Shown here in pieces: positions 25,657 to 34,791 of a stretch of 44,075 nt of DNA. The translations under genes were made by a program, and so were the position numbers. Position 1 is the first letter of the stretch, and every line of letters starts with the position of its first letter. The notes beneath the pieces are model-generated. The model saw only the letters and a list, made by a program, of their open reading frames with translations. It was not told where the DNA came from and searched no databases. This DNA comes from an uncultured Bacteroidota bacterium (GTDB lineage Bacteria; Bacteroidota; Bacteroidia; Chitinophagales; Chitinophagaceae): NCBI GenBank assembly GCA_903924075.1, contig CAIYAG010000067.1, positions 1-44,075 of the forward strand, read 5' to 3'.

Positions 25657-26937
25657 TTAACCCAATTCTGGATACAAAACAAATTGTTCCATAAATGCAT
25701 TCACTTCATTTTTGATACCTGCAAGAATTTGTGTGTCATCTGCATTCATCAATGTTTTATCAATAGCATTCACTACAAACTCCATATCTTTTTCAATCAT
25801 CCCACGTGTAGTAACCGCAGCAACACCAAAACGAATACCTGATGTTACAAAGGCACTCTTATCATCGTAAGGTACCATGTTTTTATTTGCTGTGATATCT
25901 GCATGTCCCAAAACCTGTTCTGCTTTTTTACCACTGATATTCTTATTTCTGAGATCAATCAACATCAAATGATTGTCGGTTCCCCCACTAATAATTTCAT
26001 ATCCGCGAGAAGTAAATGCCTGAGCCATTGCTTGTGCATTTTTTTGAACCTGCTGCTGATATAACAAAAACTCATCGGTTAATATTTCACCAAAAGCAAT
26101 TGCTTTAGCAGCAATGATATGTTCTAATGGTCCGCCCTGAGTTCCAGGAAAAACAGCCATATCGATCAAATTGCTCATCATACGCAAATTGCCTTTCACA
26201 TCTTTTAGTCCAAATGGATTTTCGAAATCCTTTTTCATCGTAATAACACCCCCTCTTGGTCCTCTTAAAGTTTTATGGGTAGTTGATGTTACAAAATGGC
26301 AATGATCGAAAGGAGAGCTTAATAAACCCTTAGCAATCAAACCTGCTGGATGCGCAATATCTGCCATTACAAAAGCACCCACTTCATCAGCAACTTTTCT
26401 GATACGTGCAAAATCCCAATCTCGACTATAAGCACTAGCTCCACAGATAATCAATTTTGGTTTTACAGTTCTAGCTTGTGATTCCAACATTTCATAGTCA
26501 ACCAATCCGTCTTCTTTCTTTACACCATAAAAATGGGGTTTGTAAAGTTTTCCGCTAAAGTTTACTGCAGAACCGTGTGTTAAGTGTCCACCCATGCTCA
26601 GGTCCAACCCGAGAATAGCGTCTCCAGGTTGCAAAATGGCAAGCATTAAAGCAGCATTTGCCTGAGCGCCACTATGGGGCTGCACGTTGGCGTATTCTAC
26701 GTTAAATATGGCTTTTAAACGGTCAATCGCCAGTTGTTCGGTTTGATCTACAATTTCGCAACCTCCATAATATCTGCGTCCTGGGTAGCCTTCTGCGTAT
26801 TTATTCGTCATAACGCATCCAGATGCCTGCATTACCTGTAAACTTGTGAAGTTTTCAGATGCAATTAGCTCAATACCACGGCGTTGTCTATGTAATTCCT
26901 GCTTAATAATGTCGAAAACCAGCGTATCTCTTTGCAT
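25657..26937 (-). CDS. glyA: Serine hydroxymethyltransferase
   Basis: A 426-residue PLP enzyme that interconverts serine and glycine and loads tetrahydrofolate with a one-carbon unit. Motifs seen are [12 protein letters not shown] near the N-terminus, [13 protein letters not shown], the PLP-lysine segment [14 protein letters not shown], and [11 protein letters not shown]. The frame extends 17 codons upstream to 26988, but ATG 26937 (MQRDTLVFD) fits the family and lies 18 bp after a consensus promoter -7 box. It is cotranscribed with DUF4293. FolD, which acts on the same one-carbon pool, is at the far end of the window. Confidence 0.96.
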   Translation of the reverse strand: MQRDTLVFDIIKQELHRQRRGIELIASENFTSLQVMQASGCVMTNKYAEGYPGRRYYGGCEIVDQTEQLAIDRLKAIFNVEYANVQPHSGAQANAALMLAILQPGDAILGLDLSMGGHLTHGSAVNFSGKLYKPHFYGVKKEDGLVDYEMLESQARTVKPKLIICGASAYSRDWDFARIRKVADEVGAFVMADIAHPAGLIAKGLLSSPFDHCHFVTSTTHKTLRGPRGGVITMKKDFENPFGLKDVKGNLRMMSNLIDMAVFPGTQGGPLEHIIAAKAIAFGEILTDEFLLYQQQVQKNAQAMAQAFTSRGYEIISGGTDNHLMLIDLRNKNISGKKAEQVLGHADITANKNMVPYDDKSAFVTSGIRFGVAAVTTRGMIEKDMEFVVNAIDKTLMNADDTQILAGIKNEVNAFMEQFVLYPELG

Positions 26938-26955
26938 GAGTAGTTTAATTTGGCG

Positions 26956-26988
26956 CAAAAATAATTGTTCGGAGAGAGTTCTACGCAA
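26956..26988 (-). promoter_or_regulatory. Promoter of glyA
   Basis: On the minus strand TTG (26988-26986), 22 nt, then TATTTTTG (26963-26956). This fits the Bacteroidota consensus TTG-N17-23-TAnnTTTG. It places the start of transcription about 13 nt before ATG 26937 and rules out the longer frame. Confidence 0.7.
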
Positions 26989-27139
26989 AATGTTAGTAGA
27001 GTTTTGGGCAGAATATCCACAAATAGTGCCCTTTAGCTAGTTTTTTATATTTTCGCACCCTTGATGGATGTGTACAGAATACATGATTTCCTGTAACCTG
27101 TCACTTTTGCTAGCCTATTTTCATCATAATTAGACCAAT

Positions 27140-28132
27140 ATGAAAGCGATTATACCCGTAGCCGGTGCTGGAACCAAATTACGTCCACATACGTATACAC
27201 AGCCCAAGGCCCTCATACCAATTGCGGGAAAGACCATTCTTAGTTTTATTGTAGATCAATTACATGATGCTGGGATCGATGAGTTTATTTTTATTGTGGG
27301 TTATTTGGGTGAAAAAATACAGGACTATGTTGTTGAGAACTATCCCCAGCTTAAGACACATTTTGTATATCAAAATGAACGGCACGGCTTAGGTCATGCT
27401 ATTGAACTTACTAGAGAAATTGTTGCCAACGATGAGGTTTTTGTAGTGCTTGGAGATACCATTTGCGAGTATGATGTGAAAGAGGTTTTGAATAGTCCAT
27501 ACAGTATGCTTGGAATCAAAAAAGCAGATGACCCTCGAAATTTTGGAGTGGCATCTATTGGCGAGGATGGATTTATTGAATCATTAGTGGAGAAGCCCGC
27601 AATTCCTAAAAGCAATATGGCATTGGTAGGATTGTATAAGATCAAAGAAACGCATTTTCTTTTTGAGTGTTTGCATACTTTGTTTTTGAAAAGCGATAAA
27701 GTAAGTGGTGAATATAATTTAACTGATGCATTAGATTGTATGGTTAAAAAGGGTGCTAAATTCCAATCATTTAAAGTGAAGAGTTGGTTTGATTGTGGAA
27801 AGAAAGAAACCTTATTGGAAAGCAATGCTACTTTACTAAAAAAATTCGGAGGCAATACCGATTTTAATCATGGCTACTTAAACACCATTATCATTCCTCC
27901 AGTAAGCATTGCTCCTGGTTGCGATATTTCAAATTCCATTATTGGACCACACGTTGCTATTGGTGCAAATACTTCTATCAAACATAGTATAGTCAGAGAA
28001 AGTATCATTGGATCTTTTACCAATCTTTATGAAGTAGTACTCGATAACTCTCTCATTGGAAGTGATGCTTCCGTAAAAGGCTTAAGTAGAAGCCTGAATA
28101 TTGGTGATAATACTGAGATTGACTTTGGGTAG
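27140..28132 (+). CDS. Sugar-phosphate nucleotidyltransferase with C-terminal left-handed beta-helix
   Basis: A 330-residue cytoplasmic enzyme that joins a sugar 1-phosphate to an NTP. The N-terminal Rossmann-like domain (1-~235) has the signature GAGTKLRPHTYTQPKALIPIAG, the GDTICEYD metal/sugar site and the VEKP segment. The C-terminal part (~245-330) shows hexapeptide repeats such as IIGPHVAIGANTSI and SIIGSFTNLYEV, a left-handed beta-helix as in GlmU and GDP-mannose pyrophosphorylase-like proteins. The sugar is not certain: glucose-1-P, mannose-1-P and GlcNAc-1-P enzymes share this layout. It stands alone, divergent from glyA, and is followed directly by a heptad array. Confidence 0.87.
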   Translation: MKAIIPVAGAGTKLRPHTYTQPKALIPIAGKTILSFIVDQLHDAGIDEFIFIVGYLGEKIQDYVVENYPQLKTHFVYQNERHGLGHAIELTREIVANDEVFVVLGDTICEYDVKEVLNSPYSMLGIKKADDPRNFGVASIGEDGFIESLVEKPAIPKSNMALVGLYKIKETHFLFECLHTLFLKSDKVSGEYNLTDALDCMVKKGAKFQSFKVKSWFDCGKKETLLESNATLLKKFGGNTDFNHGYLNTIIIPPVSIAPGCDISNSIIGPHVAIGANTSIKHSIVRESIIGSFTNLYEVVLDNSLIGSDASVKGLSRSLNIGDNTEIDFG

Positions 28133-28136
28133 AAAA

Positions 28137-28176
28137 GAGTGAAGAGTGAAGAGTGAAGAGTGAAGAGTGAAAAATG
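28137..28176 (+). repeat. Heptad repeat array E (GAGTGAA family)
   Basis: Five perfect GAGTGAA units (28137-28171), ending AAATGG, 4 bp after the nucleotidyltransferase stop. No hairpin terminator is seen next to it. Confidence 0.92.
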
Positions 28177-28284
28177 GAGAAGCTCTTTGCTATCTTACCA
28201 ACATTTTTTTGAAGTATATTAACTCCGGTATTCTAGCCTCGAGATTAATATCGTTTTATAACTTAACTTTAAAAAAAAGTTTTT

Positions 28285-29589
28285 ATGAAACGATTCCTGC
28301 CGATTTATTTTGTGCTTTTATTTTTTTGCATGAGCGGAACACCTGATCCAAATAAGCCTGCATCATTCATTGTAGTGCGTGGGAATCAATTCTTTAAAAA
28401 CAATCAGCCCTATACTTTTTTAGGTACTAATTTTTGGTATGGGATGAACCTTGGATCAAAGGGCGTTGGAGGAAATCGTCAAAGGTTGATCAGAGAGCTC
28501 GATCGATTATCTTCACTAGGTGTAAAAAATCTTCGCGTTGTTGCTGGTAGTGAAGGGCCAGATACAGAACCTTATCGAATGCTTCCATCTTTACAAACAG
28601 CTCCAGGAAAATATAACCAGGATGTATTGGAGGGCCTCGATTTCTTATTATCAGAAATGGCGAAAAGAGATATGGTTGCCGTCATGTGCATGAATGATTT
28701 TTGGAATTGGTCTGGAGGTATGGGGCAATATTTAGTTTGGGCTGGTGCTGCTCAACACATTCCTTATCCGCCACCTAATCCTGGTGGCGATTGGTGGACC
28801 TATCAAACTTTTGCTGCGCAGTTTTATAGCAATGAGAAAGCTGTTGCATTGTTTAATGATCACTTGCGTTTTATCATTAACAGAAAGAATAGTATCTCTG
28901 GAAAATTATACAAAGAAGACCCCACCATCTTTTCTTGGGAATTGGGAAATGAACCTCGGGGAGTTAATAACCAAAAAGACTTTTTGAATTGGGTGGATCA
29001 AACTGCAGGGCTCATTAAATCCTTAGACCAAAATCATTTAGTCACAACTGGAAGTGAAGGAAATACTTCAAGCGCATCAAGTGGTACAGATATTGTAAAA
29101 GATCATTTAAGTAAGTATATTGATTACGCCACAATTCATATCTGGGTGCAAAATTGGGGTTTTTATGATCCGGCAAAACCTACCACTACTTATCAACCTG
29201 CACTGGATTATGCATTGAATTATTTGAACAGCCATTTGAAATTAGCAGCACAATTAAATAAACCTGTAGTATTAGAAGAGTTTGGAATTTCTCGCGATGG
29301 CAATAATCATGCAGCAGAAACACCCGTAACGGTACGTGATAAATATTATGCAGCTCTTTTCGCAGCAGTTGCTGAAACATCGCATCAACCAAATAGTGCA
29401 TTGGCCGGGGTTAATTTTTGGGCTTGGGCTGGAGAAGGCAGACCAAGAGTTCCAGAAGGAATCTGGAAATTAGGAGACAATTTTATTGGAGATCCCCCTC
29501 ATGAAACGCAGGGTTGGTATTCAGTGTATGATACAGATAATAGCACCAAAGAAGTCATCAAAAAATATGCTTCCATTATTAATAAATAA
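28285..29589 (+). CDS. Glycoside hydrolase family 5 mannanase (secreted)
   Basis: A 434-residue exported enzyme, most like GH5 subfamily 7 endo-beta-1,4-mannanases. The hydrophobic leader is MKRFLPIYFVLLFF; the following Cys15 lacks a normal lipobox, so secretion as a soluble protein is likelier than lipidation. Catalytic residues are Glu223 in WELGNEPRG (acid/base) and Glu332 in LEEFGISRDG (nucleophile). Other GH5 marks are LGTNFWYGMN at 46-55 and the HIWVQNWG segment. There is no carbohydrate-binding module or type IX tail. The 3' end overlaps the nitronate monooxygenase gene by 23 bp. Confidence 0.88.
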   Translation: MKRFLPIYFVLLFFCMSGTPDPNKPASFIVVRGNQFFKNNQPYTFLGTNFWYGMNLGSKGVGGNRQRLIRELDRLSSLGVKNLRVVAGSEGPDTEPYRMLPSLQTAPGKYNQDVLEGLDFLLSEMAKRDMVAVMCMNDFWNWSGGMGQYLVWAGAAQHIPYPPPNPGGDWWTYQTFAAQFYSNEKAVALFNDHLRFIINRKNSISGKLYKEDPTIFSWELGNEPRGVNNQKDFLNWVDQTAGLIKSLDQNHLVTTGSEGNTSSASSGTDIVKDHLSKYIDYATIHIWVQNWGFYDPAKPTTTYQPALDYALNYLNSHLKLAAQLNKPVVLEEFGISRDGNNHAAETPVTVRDKYYAALFAAVAETSHQPNSALAGVNFWAWAGEGRPRVPEGIWKLGDNFIGDPPHETQGWYSVYDTDNSTKEVIKKYASIINK

Positions 29590-30517
29590 CCGCATCACGA
29601 AATTATTCAAGATCGAGTTTCCCATCATTCAAGCAGGAATGGTTTGGGCTAGTGGATGGCGTTTGGTGAGTGCTGTTTCAAATGCTGGCGGACTAGGCAT
29701 CCTTGGTGCAGGAAGTATGTATCCTGCCGTATTAAGAGAGCATATCCAAAAAACAAAAGCAGCAACTTCAAAACCGTTTGCTGTTAATCTTCCTTTATTG
29801 TATCCGAATATTCAAGAACATATTCAAATTATCATCGAAGAAAAAGTTCCGATCGTATTTACGAGTGCAGGCAATCCAAAAACCTATACCTCCATTTTAA
29901 AAGAAGCAGGCATTGTTGTAGTGCATGTTGTGAGTAGCAGTTTTTTTGCGCAAAAAGCAGAAGCTGCGGGTTGCGATGCAGTAGTGGCAGAAGGTTTTGA
30001 AGCAGGTGGACATAATGGGAGAGAAGAAACTACCAGCATGGTGCTGATCCCTGCTGTAAGATCGGTCATCAAAATTCCACTCATTGCTGCTGGTGGAATT
30101 GCTACTGGTCGCCAAATGCTTGCGGCCATGGTATTAGGAGCAGATGCGGTACAAATAGGAAGTCGGTTTGTTTGTAGCGAAGAAGCTTCTTCACACCTTT
30201 CATTTAAAGAAGCCATTCTAAAATCGAAGGAAGGAGATACCCAATTAAGTTTGAAAAAATTAGTGCCAGTTAGATTGCTGAAAAATCCTTTTGCAGAAGC
30301 CATTCAATTAGCTGAAAAAAATGGCGCAAGTACAGAAGCATTAGACGCTATGCTCGGTAAGGGAAGAGCAAAAAAAGGCATGTTTGAAGGCGATATGCAA
30401 GAAGGCGAACTGGAAATTGGTCAGGTAGCTGCTATCATTCACGAAATAAAACCTGCGGCAGAAATTGTTGCAGAGATCTGGAACGATTTTTCTGCCGCAG
30501 TGAAAGATCCTTTTTAA
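29567..30517 (+). CDS. Nitronate monooxygenase family protein (NPD-like TIM barrel)
   Basis: A 316-residue FMN-dependent enzyme of the 2-nitropropane dioxygenase/nitronate monooxygenase family, which oxidises alkyl nitronates. The start segment FPIIQAGMVWASGW, the GGLGILGAGSM loop and the EAGGHNG segment with the catalytic histidine are typical. AAGGIATGRQMLAAMVLGADAVQIGSRF holds the phosphate-binding loops. The frame is open further upstream, but ATG 29567 (MLPLLINNRITKLF) matches the family start. It lies inside the last codons of the mannanase gene in another frame. Some members of this fold are enoyl-ACP reductases (FabK), which cannot be fully excluded. The stop is 1 bp from the stop of the convergent SDR gene. 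Confidence 0.85.
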   Translation: MLPLLINNRITKLFKIEFPIIQAGMVWASGWRLVSAVSNAGGLGILGAGSMYPAVLREHIQKTKAATSKPFAVNLPLLYPNIQEHIQIIIEEKVPIVFTSAGNPKTYTSILKEAGIVVVHVVSSSFFAQKAEAAGCDAVVAEGFEAGGHNGREETTSMVLIPAVRSVIKIPLIAAGGIATGRQMLAAMVLGADAVQIGSRFVCSEEASSHLSFKEAILKSKEGDTQLSLKKLVPVRLLKNPFAEAIQLAEKNGASTEALDAMLGKGRAKKGMFEGDMQEGELEIGQVAAIIHEIKPAAEIVAEIWNDFSAAVKDPF

Positions 30518-30518
30518 T

Positions 30519-31274
30519 TTATTTATGTAAATAGAATGAGTTTGCTTGTGCTACACAGGTTACCACTAATTCGTTGATACATACATGAGCTGGTAAGCTT
30601 GCATTATAAAATACGATATCAGCTACATCACCTGCCTGTAATGCTTGATAGCCATCATATACTTGTCCTGCTTTGCTTTCATCCCCTTTAAATCTTACCA
30701 ATGAGAATTCAGTTTCAGCAGCACCTGGATGAACTACTGTAACTTTGATTTTATAAGGTAACAGATCAATACGCATTGCTTTACTCAAAGCTGCTACAGC
30801 ATGTTTGCTAGCGCAGTATGCGTTCCCATCCTTATATACTTCAACTCCTGCAGTGGAACCAATATTTATGATATGACCTTTTTTTCTTTCAGTTAAATAC
30901 GGGAGAACTGCTTTTGTAACGTACATCACGCCTTTCACATTTGTATCAATCATCGTTTCCCAATCTGTTAAACTAGCCATTTCAAAACTGTCTCTGCCAA
31001 GTGCTAGTCCGGCATTATTTACAACAACATCAATCGCCTGCCATTCAGCAGGCAAATTACCTAGGTTATTAAAAACAGCTTCTTTATTTTGTACATCAAA
31101 GACCAGGGGCAACACTTTAATTCCAAAAGTTTTATGTAGTGATTCCGCTAATGCTTCGATCTTTTCTTTTCTTCTTCCTGTAATGATACAGTTCCATTTC
31201 TCGGAAGCAAATTTTTCGGCGATGGCTTTGCCAAATCCTGAACTGGCTCCGGTAACTAAGATGGTCTTTTGCAT
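30519..31274 (-). CDS. SDR-family NAD(P)-dependent oxidoreductase
   Basis: A 251-residue classical short-chain dehydrogenase, most like the YdfG group that oxidises 3-hydroxy acids such as L-allo-threonine or serine. The cofactor motif TGASSGFG is at 8-15 with an arginine pair (TGRRK) after strand 2, favouring NADP. NNAG is at 86-89, and the active site is Ser140, Tyr153 and Lys157 (YCASK). A TATCTTTG element on the minus strand at 31304-31297 is the likely -7 box. Substrate is inferred only from the family. Confidence 0.85.
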   Translation of the reverse strand: MQKTILVTGASSGFGKAIAEKFASEKWNCIITGRRKEKIEALAESLHKTFGIKVLPLVFDVQNKEAVFNNLGNLPAEWQAIDVVVNNAGLALGRDSFEMASLTDWETMIDTNVKGVMYVTKAVLPYLTERKKGHIINIGSTAGVEVYKDGNAYCASKHAVAALSKAMRIDLLPYKIKVTVVHPGAAETEFSLVRFKGDESKAGQVYDGYQALQAGDVADIVFYNASLPAHVCINELVVTCVAQANSFYLHK

Positions 31275-31296
31275 AGAAAATTTGGTGGGTGAAAAT

Positions 31297-31304
31297 CAAA
31301 GATA
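31297..31304 (-). promoter_or_regulatory. Promoter -7 element of the SDR gene
   Basis: TATCTTTG on the minus strand matches TAnnTTTG exactly, 22 bp before the ATG. The 59-bp gap to the next gene also holds the end of the type IX cargo transcript; no terminator hairpin is seen. Confidence 0.45.
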
Positions 31305-31333
31305 CAAACAAAGCGTTTTTAATCTGAGATCGA

Positions 31334-33772
31334 TTAACGAATCAAAACTGCAGTTCCGGTTTTGGTGATTTTTTTACCTAAATAATCCTTACCCTCAGCA
31401 ACAAAAACATAGGCGCCTGATGGCTGTGCCGCACCATTCCATGTGCCATCCCAGCCTTTGCCGATCTCGTTGGTAAAGAAAATTAGCTGCCCCCATCGAT
31501 TATACACACTGAAGTAAAACTGTTGTGTAATTCCAACAACTGTGGGTTTCAAGAGATCATTTTTTCCATCAGAATTTGGAGTGAAACCTGTAGGTACAAA
31601 AATGTCTGGCCCATTTCTATTGATAGTAACCAAAATATTATCTGAAGCAGTACAACCAATAGAATCAATGACCGCAACTGTATATTTGATATGATCTAAA
31701 GTTCCATCCAAGGTTGCAATAGGGTTTGCGATCGTAGCACTCGTCAAACCTGTGGCTGGAGTCCATTGATAAGTAATACTTCTCTCATCAGAGGCAATCG
31801 TGTTGAGTTGCACTGGTTGATTAATTAGTACGGTGGTATCTCTACCTACATTCACACTAAAAGCCGGCCTCACATCAACATGAATGGTATCATACAAGAA
31901 ATTGGGACATCCTGCATTGAGGATACGTATAATATAATCTGTTTTTTTAGAAGGGGCTGCTTTTGCATTGATCAAAAAAGGAGTTCCGCTCACAATTCCT
32001 GTTCCTCCATTGTAGATGGCGCTTGCGTTCGACCAATTATAAGAAGTTCCAGTAAGTATGCTTGCATTAATCAGCGCAGCAGTTCCAAAACAAATGGTAG
32101 TGTCTTTTGGAAAGATTGCTGCTTTAGGAAAATGTACATTATAGATCCCCACATTCACTTTATTACTTGTGTCTGATGGGCATCCAGTATTGGCAACAAT
32201 GGCCCTAAAATATGTTTTGCCAAAGATATTGCTGATACTTTGCACGGTGTCTTTATTGGTTGGACTGATATCCGTCCAGTTGATCTGATCTGTGGAAGTT
32301 TGCCAATTTACAACCGTTCCAAAAGAACCATTGAGGGTTAAACCATTTGATAGTGTTTGGTCTAGACAAACTTGTATATTATCCGGGCCAATGACGCCAG
32401 CTTTCGGTTGAAGATTCAGTGTAATAGATGTAATGTTTGAACTATCCACCCTACATGCACTACCGTTTTGTACCACCGCACGAAAAATGGTACTAGCAGT
32501 TAAATTTTTCACTGTAATATTTCTGGAAGTATCATTGATGTCTGTCCAATTAATACCATTATCCAAACTAGAGATCCACCTTAATACTTTACCCCGATTG
32601 CCAGTTAAAGACAATGGAAATGTTTGATTTGGAACTAACCCAAAACACACTACAGAATCACCACTGGCAATACCTGGAATGGTAGGAGGAGAAATTACTA
32701 CATCAATATTTGCTTTTAGATCTGCGCAGGAGTTTGTTGCTCTTACAACGATAGTTCCTGGGTTTGAATCTGGTATTACAGTGATGAAATTTGCAGAATC
32801 TTTGACCCTTTGCCATCCACTTGGAATTGTCCACTGATAAGATGCTCCAGTTAATTCAGGAATTTCATAAGTGAGTGTTCCGTTTGTACAAGCTTTAGTG
32901 GTTCCTGAAATTTCTAATCCTTGACAAATATTTTTTAATGCTACATAAGCATATGCGAAATGGCCAGATGGAACACAGTTGTCTGATTCAAAAGTTAGCG
33001 TAACATCTTGTCCACGATATTTTGCTAAATCAAAAATTACTTCACGCCAGCCCTTGGTCCATACACGATAAGGGTTTTCATTTGCGTTGCCATTATTATT
33101 GGGAGATGCTATCGGGCTTTGCGTAAATCCCTGTTGAAGCGCTGCTGCCTGATCCAAAACATAGCTTGTGCCACTTGGTTGCGTGGGAAGCAAATACATC
33201 GCATCTGCACAATCGATGGTTCCAGTACTTGTATTTAAATTGGCGGTAAACATGGGTACCTGATCATTCTCATGTGGCGCACTTTCTAAAACCATTGCAT
33301 AGGCATAAGTAACTACATAAGGATCAGTTACCAAACCATTGGGAACATGGATCGTATAACCAATTCCTCTGAAGAGACCACCATTATTTGTGTTTCTTGT
33401 TTGATCGGTATTTAAAGTAGAGGATCCTACTTTCATGGAATAAGAATAAGTATAACCATTGATTGTTGGAATAGTTTCAAAACCACCGAAAGGATCTAGT
33501 GAATTGCTAGTGATTACTTCAAGTCCTTTGTTTGATAAACTATATTCAGTGATAGAGGTCACTCCTATAGTTCCGTTTGGTGCAACTTTACTGGAATCAT
33601 AATTAATTTGATCGGCATGTGCCCTTGAAGTATTTTTTAAATACAAACCCGTATAAGCAAACCAATGCGTAAGTGTGCCATCAGAATAATCGATGTTAAT
33701 CGGACAGGTTTGTACCTGTCCAATTACCTGTGTGAAGCATAAAAGAAAAATAAAAGGCAACAGGTTTTTCAT
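31334..33772 (-). CDS. Type IX secretion cargo: large Ig/PKD-like protein with gliding-motility C-terminal domain
   Basis: An 812-residue exported protein. Signal peptide MKNLLPFIFLLCFTQVIGQ begins at ATG 33772 (a TTG one codon earlier is not needed). The N-terminal ~280 residues form a beta-sandwich-like adhesion region. Several immunoglobulin/PKD-like repeats follow (segments such as LTGASYQWTIPSGW, LTGNRGKVLRWISS, LNGSFGTVVNWQTS, GTSYNWSNAS, SITYQWTPATGL). The last ~95 residues are the gliding-motility-associated C-terminal domain: FVPTGFTPNSDGKNDLL, FSVYNRWGQLIF, GWDGTWNG, PSGAYVF. This tail directs proteins to the type IX system and the cell surface. Adhesion or structural function is inferred from the domain plan. 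Confidence 0.9.
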   Translation of the reverse strand: MKNLLPFIFLLCFTQVIGQVQTCPINIDYSDGTLTHWFAYTGLYLKNTSRAHADQINYDSSKVAPNGTIGVTSITEYSLSNKGLEVITSNSLDPFGGFETIPTINGYTYSYSMKVGSSTLNTDQTRNTNNGGLFRGIGYTIHVPNGLVTDPYVVTYAYAMVLESAPHENDQVPMFTANLNTSTGTIDCADAMYLLPTQPSGTSYVLDQAAALQQGFTQSPIASPNNNGNANENPYRVWTKGWREVIFDLAKYRGQDVTLTFESDNCVPSGHFAYAYVALKNICQGLEISGTTKACTNGTLTYEIPELTGASYQWTIPSGWQRVKDSANFITVIPDSNPGTIVVRATNSCADLKANIDVVISPPTIPGIASGDSVVCFGLVPNQTFPLSLTGNRGKVLRWISSLDNGINWTDINDTSRNITVKNLTASTIFRAVVQNGSACRVDSSNITSITLNLQPKAGVIGPDNIQVCLDQTLSNGLTLNGSFGTVVNWQTSTDQINWTDISPTNKDTVQSISNIFGKTYFRAIVANTGCPSDTSNKVNVGIYNVHFPKAAIFPKDTTICFGTAALINASILTGTSYNWSNASAIYNGGTGIVSGTPFLINAKAAPSKKTDYIIRILNAGCPNFLYDTIHVDVRPAFSVNVGRDTTVLINQPVQLNTIASDERSITYQWTPATGLTSATIANPIATLDGTLDHIKYTVAVIDSIGCTASDNILVTINRNGPDIFVPTGFTPNSDGKNDLLKPTVVGITQQFYFSVYNRWGQLIFFTNEIGKGWDGTWNGAAQPSGAYVFVAEGKDYLGKKITKTGTAVLIR

Positions 33773-33969
33773 CAAATAATTTTTAAAGCGCCCTAAGTTC
33801 TAATTCTTTTTACAGTTAGGATGCTTTGTCTATCGTGAAAGTACAAATTGTTCCTAATGAAAGGCTTAAATGCAGCATGTTTAACATGTTTGCAACAGCT
33901 AATAAATAGAGTTGAAAACACCTCATTTTGCAGCCTGATCGCTTAAGTATTTGTCAGCTAAATCTTTGA

Positions 33970-34788
33970 TTATAAGTTAATAAAATCAAATAGGTACTGG
34001 TTCACTTGCGTTGTTGCCTCCCACATTCCCATATGACCTACCCCCTCCAAAATATGTACATGAGGATAAATAGGCAATGAGATCTGCGGCAGAAGGTCGT
34101 TCAAAGGTGCAGCCACATCTTCTGTTCCAATTACGAAAAGGATGGGCTTTGGGTTGCCTTTTAATACATTGGTTCTATCGGGCCGGTTCATCATGGCTCG
34201 GTAGTATTGTTGACAGGCAGGGGTACTAAATTGTTGCGAGGATTCTATTAAAGTAGCAACCATTTCAGGGTGCTCTGCCTTGAATTTGCTTGAAAATAAA
34301 TTGGGGATGGTATTTTTTAAAAAAGGAGCTGCACCGTAAATTTCCATCAAATCAATTCCTTTTATTCTGTTTGCTATTTTCTCGGTTGAGTCTGCAATGG
34401 CAGAAGAATGCACCAACCCAAATTTTGAAAGTTTATCAGCATATTTTTCTGCAAAAGCTAAAGTGATATAACCACCCATACTATGCCCTAGCATGATACA
34501 GTTGGTTAGGTTTTCTTCTTCTAAAATTGCAGATAGTACTTCTGCATAGTCTGCCATTGAAATGGGTTCTTCAACTGTTCGATCCTTTTGACCTTCTGTG
34601 ATCATTTCCGATTTTCCAGAACCTGGTAAATCCGGAACAATTAGATGACAATGATTTTGTAGAAACTCAATTTGTTTATTCCAGATCTGACTGTCTTCAC
34701 CAAAACCATGTATCAGCATCACTGGCTTACCAGCTCCAATTGATCGATAAGCGATTTTTTTTTCTTGGTATTGGAAAAACTTTTGCAT
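33970..34788 (-). CDS. Alpha/beta hydrolase
   Basis: A 272-residue soluble hydrolase without a signal peptide. Oxyanion motif LIHGFGED, nucleophile elbow GHSMGG, acid in VIGTEDVAAP and histidine in EGVGHMGMWE form a complete triad. The substrate cannot be told. It lies 3 bp after lnt, so the two are cotranscribed and perhaps translationally linked. The 197-bp spacer after it (33773-33969) holds only A/T-rich sequence and a short CATGTTTAACATG palindrome; no clear terminator or promoter is seen. Confidence 0.85.
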   Translation of the reverse strand: MQKFFQYQEKKIAYRSIGAGKPVMLIHGFGEDSQIWNKQIEFLQNHCHLIVPDLPGSGKSEMITEGQKDRTVEEPISMADYAEVLSAILEEENLTNCIMLGHSMGGYITLAFAEKYADKLSKFGLVHSSAIADSTEKIANRIKGIDLMEIYGAAPFLKNTIPNLFSSKFKAEHPEMVATLIESSQQFSTPACQQYYRAMMNRPDRTNVLKGNPKPILFVIGTEDVAAPLNDLLPQISLPIYPHVHILEGVGHMGMWEATTQVNQYLFDFINL

Positions 34789-34791
34789 CTT

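Noticed and set aside
26938-26988. Seventeen-codon N-terminal extension of glyA
   Set aside because: It overlaps the consensus promoter (26956-26988), and MQRDTLVFD at 26937 matches the usual SHMT start.
31880-32176. Plus-strand 98-codon frame inside the type IX cargo gene
   Set aside because: Antisense shadow of conserved Ig-like repeats; its Cys/Ser-rich product has no family features.
33880-33897. CATGTTTAACATG palindrome as an operator or terminator
   Set aside because: Short, imperfect, without T-run, and about 110 bp from the nearest start codon; no support beyond symmetry.
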